From assembly GCA_031771865.1 (NCBI GenBank), contig JASISA010000027.1, positions 3,038,001 through 3,102,000 of the forward strand: a stretch of 64,000 bases of DNA. Reading direction: 5' to 3'. The notes below the pieces were generated by a model. It had not been told where the DNA came from. It made no database searches and was given only the letters and a program-made list of their open reading frames with translations. This stretch comes from Nothophaeocryptopus gaeumannii. Taxonomy: Eukaryota; Ascomycota; Dothideomycetes; Mycosphaerellales; Mycosphaerellaceae. The translations under genes were made by a program, and so were the position numbers. Shown piece after piece: positions 10,624-21,257 of this stretch (the first letter of the stretch is position 1; each line of letters opens with the position of its first letter).

Positions 10624-11452
10624 ATGCGTTCCTTCACATCCATCATCGCAACCGCGTCCCTATTCGCCGTCAGCGCACTCGCTGCACCCAATGGCACCTG
10701 GGGCAACAGCGCGAGCTACGGCGGTTGGGGCACAGGACGACGACCCTCCTGGTGGCCGAATCGCGACTCGGCCTGCATGTAAGCACCCAATTTAAACCTA
10801 CGAGAGCATCCTTCATAGTGTCTTGCCAACGTCGCACTCTTGGAAAGGACCATCTAACTCTTCTGCAGGTCCGACGATGATGCTCAAACTGTAGCCACAA
10901 ACTTCAAGGTACGTAACGGCAACGGGCCTTCCCTCGCGCAAGATACTGGCGCTGGAGTGCAGCACTTCGACGATATATCCTGACTCCGTTTTGCAGAACC
11001 TCATCGCCGACTACAGCGATTCCTTGGCAAATGCTTCTTTGACCGAGGACTTCGTCGACTACTCCGACTCTGTGATCGAGCTCATCGACAACGGATGCCC
11101 CAACAGCCCAGTAGCTTTGGGCACTGCTACCTTCGACTCCCGAGCCTCCTTCGAAGCTGGTCAGGGTTCGCAGCCCGCTATTCCCTTTGAACAGCTCAAC
11201 ATTTGGTAGGTTTCAAAGTGCCGAGTTCTGACATAGCAAGCAAGTAGCTGACAGCCCTGAAGGCACAACTGCAACACCGTCACCATTCGCTGGAAGTCCG
11301 CACAAACACCTGAACAGGTCACTGGCATTATCGTTCTCGAGACTGTCTACCAATCCAGCACCTGGCTCATCAAGACCGTCTTCTCTGAATTCAATAGCGG
11401 TGCTTGGCTGGTGAACCTTGGTGTGTTCAAGCCCTCCAACTGTACAGCATAG
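10624..11452 (+). CDS. Small secreted NTF2-like domain protein
   Basis: Predicted extracellular protein of 197 aa. Model: 10624-10778, 10869-10908, 10997-11205, 11263-11452; all introns are GT..AG and the frame closes. Residues 1-20 form a signal peptide (MRSFTSIIATASLFAVSALA) with cleavage before AAP or AP. A short Gly/Trp-rich linker leads to a domain beginning SACMSDDDAQTVATNF. The blocks YSDSVIELIDNGCP, IPFEQLNIWHNC, TVTIRWKSAQTPEQVTGI and FNSGAWLVNLGVF match the secreted NTF2-like family common in ascomycetes. Four Cys in the mature part (the first at 51, the last at 195) could form two disulfides. The biochemical role of this family is not established; a secreted or host-interaction role is possible but not shown. 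Confidence 0.85.
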
Positions 11453-11970
11453 ATGGTACCATACGCTACGGCCGCGCTGCTGCCGACCTCTCTCGTATAT
11501 CTCTTTCTCGCTATATCACCGTCGATAGGAGCAAGCATCACATGTATAGTACGCGTCTCCCTCATGGGGAATCAAGGAAAACAAGGCATGGGTGTATTCA
11601 ATAACCGTCGGCTCAAGGATCATGTGCATAGTAAAGATTCGAATTGTGTTCACCACGTATCCTGTGCCTCATGGTCAATCAATCCGGAACGCATGTACAT
11701 CATGCACACCTCCCGAATGTCTCGTCACACCCTTGACCATCTCAGATCCATGGCCATTATCCGGCGGCTCTGCTGCAAGGCCATGGCGATCTCTTGCACC
11801 TGAGAGGCGACGTGAGAGATAATACAATATCTTCCTTCATGGCAAACATTGTCCAAGAGAGCGTAGCTCGATCTGGCCGAATTTCTGCTTTCGACTACTG
11901 AAGTATTCACGCCTAGCCCAATGCAATCCGATGTCTAGCCTTCAACGCCGCAAACAAGTTTGTTCCGCAC
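11453..11970. other. Intergenic between convergent genes
   Basis: This holds the 3' regions of the NTF2-like gene and the FAD monooxygenase. No gene or repeat was recognised. Confidence 0.5.
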
Positions 11971-13389
11971 CTAGTATCCAATGTCGACTGTCGTTACGTC
12001 CTCAATAAAATGCTTCTCACGGTAGGTTCTTGTAAACCACAGATACCATGGAACGACAAAAGTCTTGATCTTGTGACCAAGCCAGCCGGCGTCTTTGACT
12101 GTGCTCACAACGCTCTTGGATTCCTCGAAGGCGGTGTCGATTCGGGATCTTCGAAGTTTTTCGTAAGCATCAAAAGCCTCCTTCATCGTATTCGGTTTGC
12201 CTTTCTCGATCCACCGGGTGAGGCAACGCGAGAACAGGACCGTGTCTTCGAAGACTATACCGGTGCTCTCTCCCTGCGGAGGCATCGCGTGCTTTAATCC
12301 GTTCAGCTTGGCTTCAATTATCTTGAATGAGGACTGTCACTTACCGCTGCATCACCGAGCAGCATCACACGGTTCGTTGACCATTTCCCTTCCTTCGAAA
12401 GGGTGAAGACAGGCCACAAGAAGAAATCCTGCGCCTTCTCAATCAGTGGCTTGATGCATGGGATCTGGGCGTCCTGAAATCGATCGAGAAGCTGGGCCCG
12501 AGTCTTCTCAGCGTCCCCTCCTACGGCTTTCCAACCGTCTCGCGAGCCGATATCCTCCACCTGCATCAGCGCACCCACGTACACAGAGTCCGCTTTCGAA
12601 GAGTGGAAACTAGTCAGTAGCATACCCCGCTGAGCAAAGTTGATAGCGGTGCATTCGAAATGCACCTTGAAGTCCTTGTCGATAGGCGCGAATCCAAAGG
12701 CGTTTGAGACGCCAGAGTAGGTGGCCTTGCGCTCTGGCTCGACATGCTTCAGTCTGGTGACCGAGTGGATGCCGTCACAGCCCATGAGCAAATCCGCACT
12801 CGCGGACCCACCATCCTCAAAATGAAGGGTGACTCGCTCTGCTGTCTCCTCAATCTTTACGGTCCTCTTGCCACAGGTCATTGTGATGTTTTCATGTTGC
12901 TCAACAGCTGCAAGCACGCCCTTGAGGGCATCGCCACGCGTGATTCGGAGAGCCTTGAAGGGCGGGTTGCCGATTCCTTTTCCTTCAGGACCACGGAAGC
13001 TCGACTCGGCAAGCTTGCCTGAATAGACATCGAAAACCTCCAAGAAGTCGATGTCTTTGCCATAGTCTCGGTCACGAATGATCTTCAGGGCACCGAGGTG
13101 GTCAAGCATTCGCAGAGCGTTCGGGGTGAGGTTTACGGCGCCACCGATGGTAGCAGGCTCGGGACGGATCTCGAAGATTTGGATGCGAGGCACTTTGTCT
13201 TTTGGCGCGTACTTGGTGAGGGCCAAAGCAGTGGTCAGACCAGCGATTCCACCGCCTGTGAATCAAAGGTCAGCTTGCGCATTTGACCAAGCCGAATGCA
13301 GAGCATGACGCTGGGCACGTCGCAAGACTCAAGCTCCCAGGCTCACCGAGAATAATGACATCTAGGCCATTGGACGACGCAGGCGCCAT
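11971..13389 (-). CDS. FAD-dependent monooxygenase (UbiH/salicylate hydroxylase-like)
   Basis: Class A flavoprotein hydroxylase; substrate unknown. Minus-strand model: exon 1 13389..13347, intron 13346..13256 (CTGAC branch), exon 2 13255..12345, intron 12344..12292, exon 3 12291..11971; 424 aa. Splicing of exons 1 and 2 restores the N-terminal FAD motif ILGGGIAGL. Splicing of exons 2 and 3 restores the second FAD motif, GDAA followed by HAMPPQGESTG. The DG motif is present as GCDGIHS. No signal peptide is seen, and the C-terminus (VVPWYLWFTRTYREKHF) could be membrane-peripheral. No biosynthetic cluster genes lie next to it, so a catabolic or detoxification role is only a guess. Confidence 0.85.
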
Positions 13390-14246
13390 GTTGACCAGCA
13401 AGTCAGGAAATGGACCAGGTAGGCAGCGGCGCACGACAACGGAAGTGATTGAGAGAGAACGATGGTGAGCGGCCGGCCAGGTGGATGATGAGCGTCAGAG
13501 GCGGTAGCGACGATAATATGTACATGTATTCAGCGAGGCCGAGCAGTCGATAATAATAATGCAGCAGACCAGGTACCTTGGACTGTAGCTTCGGAGCCGG
13601 AGCGCATGCGGCCCCAGGCGGTGTCGCACCAAGCCGGATAGACCAAAGGCTGAGCCAGAATCGACGGTCAAGAGGGAGCACACGTTGTTTGGAGCAAGCG
13701 TGATAGATGATGGCTCGCGGGCGGTCTCGGTTGGACGAGGTCTGCTGTTTGCTCATTCTCAGTTCATGTCAATCTATCTGAACGGTTTTCCTGATGCGAA
13801 GATTCGATGCGATCAGTAGCCTCCAAGCACGAAATGCCCTACCTCCTGGGTGGTAGAGAGGTGTCACAGTCTCTCAGCATCTCAGCGTCTGGTACAGCCT
13901 CATTTGGTATGGAGGACTGGCGCGCCCCGCCGCTGTGCCTGCAGATGCAAAAATAGAACCAGTTCTAGCTCTTCGCTCCCACCGCAGCGACCGCACTCGC
14001 AGCACCTCCACCTCCCACCCTCCCACCCAACCACCTTCCTTTCGGTGGGCTGAACTCAGCTTCAAAAGCGGCGTCAAGGCGCGTCGTCTGTCGGCTTATG
14101 GAGCCGAGGGCGACGGGACGAGCCGCAGCTTCTCTCCAACCTTGTCGGCGTCGGCAACTTTCTCGGCACCGATCATGGTCATGGTCACGGTCATGTGCCA
14201 TGCACGCATACCTCTCCAGCAACACTTCACACATGAACGCCGCAGC
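13390..14246. other. Divergent intergenic region, FAD monooxygenase / GH18
   Basis: No gene is called. An in-frame upward extension of the GH18 exon (from 13935) is Ser/Thr/Arg-rich and is taken as 5' UTR. A short GGTCAT-like tandem run occurs at about 14177-14203. Confidence 0.45.
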
Positions 14247-15929
14247 ATGTCGACAGCGCCCCTATTGCCTCTCGGACAAGGCCCTCGAGTAATAGTCTAC
14301 CATCAGACGCACCATCAGCCCAACAACGGTCCTCCGGTCTCCTTGCTTCCGCTCATCACGAACAACACCGGCGTCACCCATGTGATAATCGCCGCTATCC
14401 ATATCAACGACCCTGCAGGAAACATCACCCTCAATGACACTGCTCCCAGTGATACGAAGTTCGAGCAGCTATGGGGCGAAGTGGCGTGGCTGCAAGCGAG
14501 CGGCGTGAAAGTCCTCGGCATGCGTAAGAAGGAAGCAAATTCGTCGTCTCTGCTAATCTGTACTGACCTTGCCACTTGATGACTTCAGTTGGAGGCTTCG
14601 CAAAGGGCTCATGTAAGTGAAGCAAAGTTCAAACTCTCCGTCTCTTCAACATGTCGATGGGATCTTGCCTGCGACTTGCTCGGTTTCGTGATTTCGACAA
14701 ACGACGAGCTCTTCTCTCTCCTCTGCAGAACACAATGAACAAGTGTCACTGAATACTGCTTCCACAGACGAAAGGCTGGATGGCGACGATGTTCAGCGTT
14801 TCGAATCGTACTACCTGCCTTTGCGAGACATGATCCGAAGACATGGTTTGGACGGGTTAGATCTTGATATCGAAGAGCCTACTTCCCTGCCTGGTAAAAA
14901 CAACGAAATCTATTCGAGTCGCACTAGATACACCAACTGATTCTGCCTATTGTCATAGGTACAGTACGACTGATAGATCGCCTGCGGGCGGATTTTGGAT
15001 CCGGCTTCATCATCAGTGAGTGCCCCCTTGACCGAGAGACATACTTGGAACACATCTTGACGATCTTTTTCTTTGAAAGCTCTTGCTCCTGTAGCCAGCG
15101 CTCTTCTCCCCAACCAACCCCATCTTTCCGGACCTGCATTCGATTACAGAATACTCGAGCAAATGCGTGGTCATGAAATTGCTTGGTATAACACGCAGTT
15201 CTACTGTGGGTGGTGAGGACACGCTTCACCAGCCCAAAAGCATGAACGAGAGGACTAAATCAATTCTAGGGGTGATGCGTCATCGACAGCATGGTATTCT
15301 GCCATAATGTCAGTCAATTGGCCTTCAAACAAGGTACCACACGCCACAATCCAGGGCCTCGAGCCGTTGCAACGTACACTGACATGCTGCAAGGTCGTCA
15401 TGGGACTGATGACAAACCCTGAAAACGGACCGGGACATGTAGAATGGGACCGACAAGAAGGCGTGCTTCGATCTCTGAGAGCGGCATATCCAACATTCGG
15501 AGGTGTTATGGTAAAAATTCGAAAATCGAACGGATGATTGAGGCCTAGACACTTGCTAACCAATCTTCTGCTTCGCAGGGCTGGGAGTACTTCAGTGCGT
15601 GACCTCGAGAGCCGGAGCCTCAGCTGAGACATGTATAACTTGCTAACGCTTCAACCCTAGATGCACTTCCCGGGGGCCAAGAGCAACCTTGGAAATGGGC
15701 CGCAAACATGGCCAAGGCCATTCGGACCCCACTTCCTGCTGCAGCGCCAGCCCTTCCATTGAGGCCATTCGGAATACCCTCGCAGCTTCCACGGCCTGCT
15801 CACAATTTCCCGGCGGAGAGTCTAGCTACGTTGAAAGATCTGGGGTTCAACGAGCAACAGGCCATTGCTGCTTTGAATTCTACAGGGGGAAATGTGGAGT
15901 ATGCGGCTGGATTGTTGTTTCAAGATTGA
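14247..15929 (+). CDS. GH18 glycosidase with C-terminal UBA domain, no signal peptide
   Basis: Model: 14247-14523, 14589-14612, 14768-14893, 14959-15015, 15080-15212, 15270-15510, 15579-15594, 15661-15929; 380 aa, all introns GT..AG. The GH18 barrel spans about residues 14-315. The signature DGLDLDIE (129-136) matches DxxDxDxE with catalytic Glu136. Other barrel blocks are VIVYHQTHH, THVIIAAIHIN, GVKVLGMLGG, FIITLAPVASALL, IAWYNTQFYCGWGD and GVMGWEYFNALPGG. Residues about 340-380 look like a UBA fold: TLKDLGFNEQQAIAALNSTG then NVEYAAGLLF. The N-terminus is not hydrophobic, so the enzyme is probably cytosolic or nuclear. Fungal GH18 members of this intracellular kind include endo-beta-N-acetylglucosaminidases acting on N-glycans. 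That activity is inferred; chitinase activity remains possible. Confidence 0.85.
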
Positions 15930-16001
15930 GAGAAAGCAAAGGGAGAGGTGCGATGCGAGATCGTCGATCTAAAACCTTTGCTCAATGGTGAGGTAGGCTC
16001 A

Positions 16002-19000
16002 TCAGTCGCTTTCTAGCCAGTCAGGCTCAGCGTCATCATCCTCCGGATCGTGCGATATCAAAGATCCCTCGTCATCACTTCCATTGTCTGCGAGACCTTG
16101 CTCGTTCTTGTGATCGCTCAGCACATCTTTGGGACTGGTCATCTGTTGGAGAGGCTCGCGCCGGTATGGCTGACTGCTTATCTTTGAAGTCTGATCCAGC
16201 GTCCTATCGATATCTTCATTCTCAGCGTGTCTCGTACCCTCTTCATCAGCATCAGACCGGAAGCCTCCTTGCAAATCTGCGTCATTTGTGCTCTTGTTGC
16301 TACTCTCTCGTGGATGCTCAAACGTTGCAATCTGCTCTGTGGTCGATTCTCTCTCGTGGCGACTGTCTTGCGAAAGATTCTGATCGCCTTGCTCGTCGAA
16401 GTCATGGTCGGGAGGAAGAAAGCCGCCACCCATGTCGTCCACGCTGAAGCCGCTCGCGCGACTGGACTCATCCTCGTGGGAGTGATTGTCCGATTCCGGT
16501 CTTGTGAGGGAACCACCATTTAGAACAGGAAACCCATGCACTTGATCAGCATCAAGCATAAAGCCTCCTTGCAAATCTGCGTCCGCATCGGGCAAGAGGC
16601 CTTCTTGAATCTCCGCATCATGTTCATCTGGTTCACTGTCGCTTTCAGATCTTTTCTGCTTCTGTTTTCTGGTTACGGCTCGATTTGCTGCAAGATCTGA
16701 CAACGTGTACTGTCCTGCCGTCAGAAGAGGTTGTCCTGCGTTGAGAAGGGATGTAGATTCTGAAAAGTCGGCAGCGGCATTATCCACTTCGCCAGCTCCA
16801 GGGGGACCATTGGTGGAGTTTTTATTGGCATACTCGCGTACTCTTTCAGCTATCCGGAGTATGGTCAGGAAATGTTTCCATGCTCTGAGTGCCGACAAAC
16901 TTCTGGCTCTGGATTCTTCTTGCAGTACTTCATACTCGAACCCCTCAATAACGGCGTTCACAGCATCAGCATACTGCTCCGCAACGACAGAACCTTCGAT
17001 GACCGCAGTACCGTGACGGCCTTGGAATTTGAACCCCGTAACCGCATCTGCATAGTCGATTCTCAAGAGGCGGGCTGCTCTTTGAGCGAAAGCATGACGA
17101 ATATGCACAGCTCCGGATGGTACCATGGAAGGGACATAAATGTCCAAGTTGCCGTAAGCGTTCTTCGGTATACGGCCCTTTTGGACGGCAGGTGGAAGGT
17201 AAGCTTGCGTCTGATACGGCGCGTATAATGCAGTATGAGCAATCTGCGTGTCATCCACATCTTCGTCGCCAGCTGAACGTTGGCGCCTCGAGCGAGACGG
17301 CACATGCTTAAGGGGCTGCTCTCCCTTTTTGACCTCCCGGCCAATTCTGTACCATCTGTCGGCACTCTTGCAGCTTTGCACATCTTGTCGACGATAGACG
17401 AGTTCCATTCGAGGCCTGACGGCGGTACCGGCGTTGACTTTGCCAATCTGTCGCTGTGGATGTATGACTTCGTGTCGTTTCAAATGACGTTCCAGGGCGT
17501 AGTGAGGATGACCTTTGAAATCGATGACATTATTCGGCATTCCTTCTCTCTCTTCTCTCTTGCCAAGTTCTGAATCCTCAACTTGATCGCGATCGAGCGC
17601 TGTATGTCTCCGTCGGAGCATGCGTATGATCTTCTTCCACCATTTCTCGCCATCGGGCGAAGACTCAACACGATAGCGGCGAGTCTTGCCATTGTAGGCT
17701 TTGGCATAGCGCCTGGTAACATCACGAGCTGAGCCATCAGTCTCAAAAGCGATCACATAGGCAAGCAGACTGAGCTCGGACGATATCGGCGGCTCCAATT
17801 TGCTCGGCTGGTTTACGGTATGTGTCACCATCGGGTCAATTGGGACCCATTTCTGTAGAGCTTCATTGAAGGCTTCGACCCAGAAAGTCGGGTGTGTCAG
17901 CTTTCTCACGGGCTTCGGGATCTGCTTGATCGACGTCTTTGACGAATTTGCGAAAGACGGCTGACCTAGGCGCCTGCGAGCAGCAGGCACTTTGCCGATC
18001 GTAGCCGAAGCGCTGACAGCTGAATCTTCATCAGCGCTTTGTGGTGCTGACTGGCGCTCCTTTGGCGAATAAGCTAGAATCCGATTCGGAGCTTGCTTCT
18101 TCGGAGTGCTTGATTTTGGCGGATTGCTGAAGGGGAGCGGTTGAAGTGAGCACACAACTCGAGCATCGACACCAGCTGAGCGCAGCAATGCGCAGAATAA
18201 CTGGTTGCCCAGATCTTGGGAGCCTTCGAGACTTTTGGCGGCTTCGACAAATTCTGTGCCATTGAAGGGTTCAAAGCTGCCATTAACGTCGCCACTGACT
18301 TCCCAGTGTGGTTTCATGAGGCCAGACCCAAGCACGCGATATTCTGCGGTGAATGCATCGACAGCTTGTTGAAGACCATCCATGAATGACCTATTGCGTT
18401 GGAACTGGGTTTCAGTCGGAGAGGGGTTGAGGTATGTCAGTGTCTTGCTGCTCAGCGTTGATCGTAGATGCCTTTGCGCAGTTTCGTTTTTGCACCATCC
18501 GTTGACGAACATGCAGTGCCCGAGCAGACAAAGTATGTGCAGCTTGTGCACTAGCAATCGATATGATTTTTCGGTGGCTGTAACCGGTTTCCGCCTGATG
18601 TGTGCGTTGCCTTTGGGACTGCCCTCCGGTTGCATCGATATGGATAGATCCTTTATGCCGGTGTCGGATTCCTCAGCAGAGAGGGCTGCATGCTCAATGT
18701 CCACGTCTTCGAAATCGAATCCGTCATCTTCGGATTCAGAGGAACCAGAGGAATCTTGAATCGTCTGCAAGCGGGCAGGAGGTTTAGCAGCGAGCGTGGA
18801 TTCACGGAGTGAAGGCGACTGTGCAACAGCAGGTCCTGGAGCTTTTGCGGCAGCCCCTCGCCGTCTCTTCAGAGGCGGCTGCTCATCTAGTGGGTAGTCA
18901 TCGTCAGCGTCTACCAGCAGAGACTGGTAGACTTGGGGCACGTGCTCATCGGCACCCGCCCGTCCACGGCCACTTTGTCGAGTTGATCGAGCAGGCGCGC

Positions 19001-19055
19001 TCGTCAAGCTCCTCGCAGTAGTCTTGCCCTTGCCCCTGCCCCTGCTTGGCGCCAT
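16002..19055 (-). CDS. RAD4: DNA damage recognition protein Rad4 (XPC homologue)
   Basis: Global-genome nucleotide excision repair factor that binds distorted DNA with a Rad23-type partner in the nucleus. Single exon, 1017 aa. The order is a basic N-terminus (RGRGKGKTTAR), an acidic linker, a Rad4 transglutaminase-like domain (LLGHCMFVNGWCKN; FCALLRSAGVDARVVCSLQP; HPTFWVEAFNEALQKWVPID), BHD1 (HPHYALERHLKRHEVIHP), then BHD2 and BHD3 (NAYGNLDIYVPSMVPSGAVH, YADAVTGFKFQGRHGTAVIEG). The C-terminal 200 residues are acidic and repetitive, with two DADLQGGF units 300 bp apart. Length fits filamentous-fungal Rad4. It is divergent from CDK1, and its stop is 72 bp from the GH18 stop. Confidence 0.93.
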   Translation of the reverse strand: MAPSRGRGKGKTTARSLTSAPARSTRQSGRGRAGADEHVPQVYQSLLVDADDDYPLDEQPPLKRRRGAAAKAPGPAVAQSPSLRESTLAAKPPARLQTIQDSSGSSESEDDGFDFEDVDIEHAALSAEESDTGIKDLSISMQPEGSPKGNAHIRRKPVTATEKSYRLLVHKLHILCLLGHCMFVNGWCKNETAQRHLRSTLSSKTLTYLNPSPTETQFQRNRSFMDGLQQAVDAFTAEYRVLGSGLMKPHWEVSGDVNGSFEPFNGTEFVEAAKSLEGSQDLGNQLFCALLRSAGVDARVVCSLQPLPFSNPPKSSTPKKQAPNRILAYSPKERQSAPQSADEDSAVSASATIGKVPAARRRLGQPSFANSSKTSIKQIPKPVRKLTHPTFWVEAFNEALQKWVPIDPMVTHTVNQPSKLEPPISSELSLLAYVIAFETDGSARDVTRRYAKAYNGKTRRYRVESSPDGEKWWKKIIRMLRRRHTALDRDQVEDSELGKREEREGMPNNVIDFKGHPHYALERHLKRHEVIHPQRQIGKVNAGTAVRPRMELVYRRQDVQSCKSADRWYRIGREVKKGEQPLKHVPSRSRRQRSAGDEDVDDTQIAHTALYAPYQTQAYLPPAVQKGRIPKNAYGNLDIYVPSMVPSGAVHIRHAFAQRAARLLRIDYADAVTGFKFQGRHGTAVIEGSVVAEQYADAVNAVIEGFEYEVLQEESRARSLSALRAWKHFLTILRIAERVREYANKNSTNGPPGAGEVDNAAADFSESTSLLNAGQPLLTAGQYTLSDLAANRAVTRKQKQKRSESDSEPDEHDAEIQEGLLPDADADLQGGFMLDADQVHGFPVLNGGSLTRPESDNHSHEDESSRASGFSVDDMGGGFLPPDHDFDEQGDQNLSQDSRHERESTTEQIATFEHPRESSNKSTNDADLQGGFRSDADEEGTRHAENEDIDRTLDQTSKISSQPYRREPLQQMTSPKDVLSDHKNEQGLADNGSDDEGSLISHDPEDDDAEPDWLESD
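16241..16583 (-). repeat. In-gene direct repeat in the RAD4 C-terminal tail
   Basis: A block of about 43 bp (16241-16283 and 16541-16583) recurs with exactly 300-bp spacing. Its last 23 bp are identical. Read on the minus strand it encodes DADLQGGF followed by a DAD-containing acidic stretch. It was most likely made by segmental duplication within a disordered tail. Confidence 0.75.
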
Positions 19056-19764
19056 GCTGGAGGTCCTACGAATAGCCGTGCACTATGTCGCTCGTCCCAT
19101 ATTGGGAAGAAAGAGTAATGTCACGTTGCCGTCGCGGTAACACGTGATCGTATCGGTTAGAAGTCAGTAATTACTGGTGATATGCCGGCCGCAACTCTGG
19201 TGGTGCACGGGCTCTGATGGTAGAGAGCGAGGTTGTTCGATGAAGTGTAATGGTGAAGCAGAACAGCAGCATGTGACGATACACGAATGATGCAGGTGTC
19301 AACGGTGGAGAGTGAGGTGAGGTGAGGTGAAGGGGCGGCTACGGGCCGGCACGCGCGCGCGTCAGCACTGAGAGCTGTGAACTGGAAGTGATGGAAGACG
19401 CGGGGGCCGGTAGAATAGTAAACACGTAAACACGGCGATTTGTTGTGCTGTTCAACGTAACAAACTGCTTCAAGTTGTCTGTTTGCTTAGCTTACTTGCA
19501 GCACTCACTTGACCACCTCCACTCCTTCACTTGTTTACGCGTTCAGTCGTCGTCGCCTCACTCGTTCTCCTTCCACGGCTTCTTCTCCACCTCAGTGCTC
19601 ATATGGACGCCCGGATCTGCTGGTAGACTGCGACATATCACACGAAACCACACCGACCCGCCCACCACTCACCGCGCCGCAATCACCGCACCGCACCGTC
19701 CACGCGCCGACGGTACCCTCGGCCACTCCAACCACACGCGCGACCATAAGCACACCCATACGCC
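19056..19764. promoter_or_regulatory. Divergent promoter of RAD4 and CDK1
   Basis: This 709-bp intergenic region contains a CACGTG E-box (19141-19146), a GTGAG pentamer run of nearly four copies (19312-19330) and a CG-alternating stretch (about 19351-19360). A pyrimidine-rich leader precedes the CDK1 start. A 193-codon plus frame here covers the leader and is not called as a gene. Confidence 0.5.
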
Positions 19765-20832
19765 ATGGAGAACTACCAGAAGATGGAGAAGGTCGGCGAG
19801 GGTGAGTAGGCCCATGAGTGCGGACGCAGTGCTCGTTCTATCACACTCAATACCTGAGCATTCGACTAATCGGCCAATGCAGGCACATACGGCGTGGTGT
19901 ACAAAGCGCGCGACCTCAGCACTCCCGATCACCGCATTGTGGCGCTCAAGAAGATCCGCCTGGAGGCTGAGGACGAGGGCGTGCCGTCAACCGCCATCCG
20001 CGAGATCAGCCTGCTCAAAGAAATGAACGACCCGAGCGTGCTGCGCCTGCTCAACATTGTCCACGCCGACGGCCACAAGCTCTATCTCGTCTTCGAGTTC
20101 ATGGACCTCGACCTGAAGAAGTACATGGAAGCGCTCCCTGTCAGCCAGGGCGGACGCGGCAAACCGCTGCCGGAGGGCGTCTTGGAAGGCCGCGGGCATT
20201 TGGGTTTGGGCGAGGCAATGGTCAAGAAGTTCACTTTGCAGTTGCTGCAGGGAATTCGCTACTGCCATTCTCACCGCGTTCTGCACCGCGATCTCAAGCC
20301 ACAGAACCTTCTCATCGACAAGAACGGCAACCTCAAGATCGGCGACTTTGGCCTTGCTCGCGCTTTCGGCGTGCCCCTCCGCACATATACCCACGAAGTC
20401 GTCACACTGTGGTACCGCTCGCCTGAGATTCTGCTCGGTGGCCGCCAATACAGCACTGGCGTTGACATGTGGAGTGTAGGCTGCATCTTCGCTGAGATGG
20501 CCACCCGGAAGCCGCTCTTCCCCGGTGACTCAGAGATCGACGAGATCTTCAAGATCTTCCGTCTGCTCGGCACGCCCACTGAGCAAGAATGGCCCGGCGT
20601 CACTTCCTTCCCTGACTTCAAGGCCTCCTTCCCCAAGTGGGAGCGGAAGCAGGACGACGAGCTCGTCAACGCTGACGGTGTCAAGGTGCTGGGTGATGAG
20701 GGTCTCAACTTGCTCGATGCCCTGTTGGTATTCGATCCCGCAGGCCGCATGAGCGCCAAGCAAGCTGTGCATCACTCCTACTTTCAAGAAGGAAACAAGC
20801 TTTACGGCGGCCGTCAGAATGGCTTTCATTAA
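19765..20832 (+). CDS. Cyclin-dependent kinase 1 (Cdc2/Cdc28/NimX type)
   Basis: Ser/Thr kinase driving the G1/S and G2/M transitions, acting with cyclins. Model: exon 1 19765-19801, intron 19802-19882, exon 2 19883-20832; 328 aa. The intron splits a Gly codon of the ATP loop GEGTYGVV; Thr14 and Tyr15 (inhibitory phosphorylation sites) are present. PSTAIRE lies at residues 47-53, the catalytic loop is HRDLKPQN, and [20 protein letters not shown] is the activation segment with the CAK-site Thr. An insertion of about 20 residues after EALPVSQ ([15 protein letters not shown]) is characteristic of filamentous-fungal NimX/Cdc2. A G1/S cyclin gene lies about 25 kb away in the same window. Confidence 0.95.
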
Positions 20833-21257
20833 GCGGCACTCTACGAAGTTTGCTCGCAGCGGCGGGATGGATCGACAAGAGAGGAGGTAGGATTTTCAAA
20901 GTTGTCTCGTATGTGATCACATTCAAAAGGCAAGAAGCATGAGCATTCTCGCCCAGGCTCGAAGCATCTTGCTTTGGGACAAACAGGATACGGCGTTCGA
21001 GATTGTACATCTATGCGGCGCTGAGGGAGCATGCGATGGGGCGCCGGGGCCAATGCGGCCTGGGTAGAGCACGACGGGAGCATGGACATGAAGAAATTTG
21101 ACAATTCTCAACCCTCGGAGGCATTTTCAGTTCCTAGTCCTTGGAGCTTTTGGCCTTCTTCTGTGACTGGCATATCGTCCATGAAGCCCTAATCTCTATC
21201 GCTTTGCAAAATCATCAATCATTGTGACCATCAGAGCACACTGCCGCGCTGATCCAG
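20833..21257. other. Convergent intergenic region, CDK1 / epimerase
   Basis: 3' untranslated regions of two convergent genes. No gene or repeat was recognised. Confidence 0.5.

Noticed and set aside
13935..14246. N-terminal extension of the GH18 protein
   Set aside because: Ser/Thr/Arg-rich leader without family similarity. A signal peptide there was also considered, but no hydrophobic core is present.
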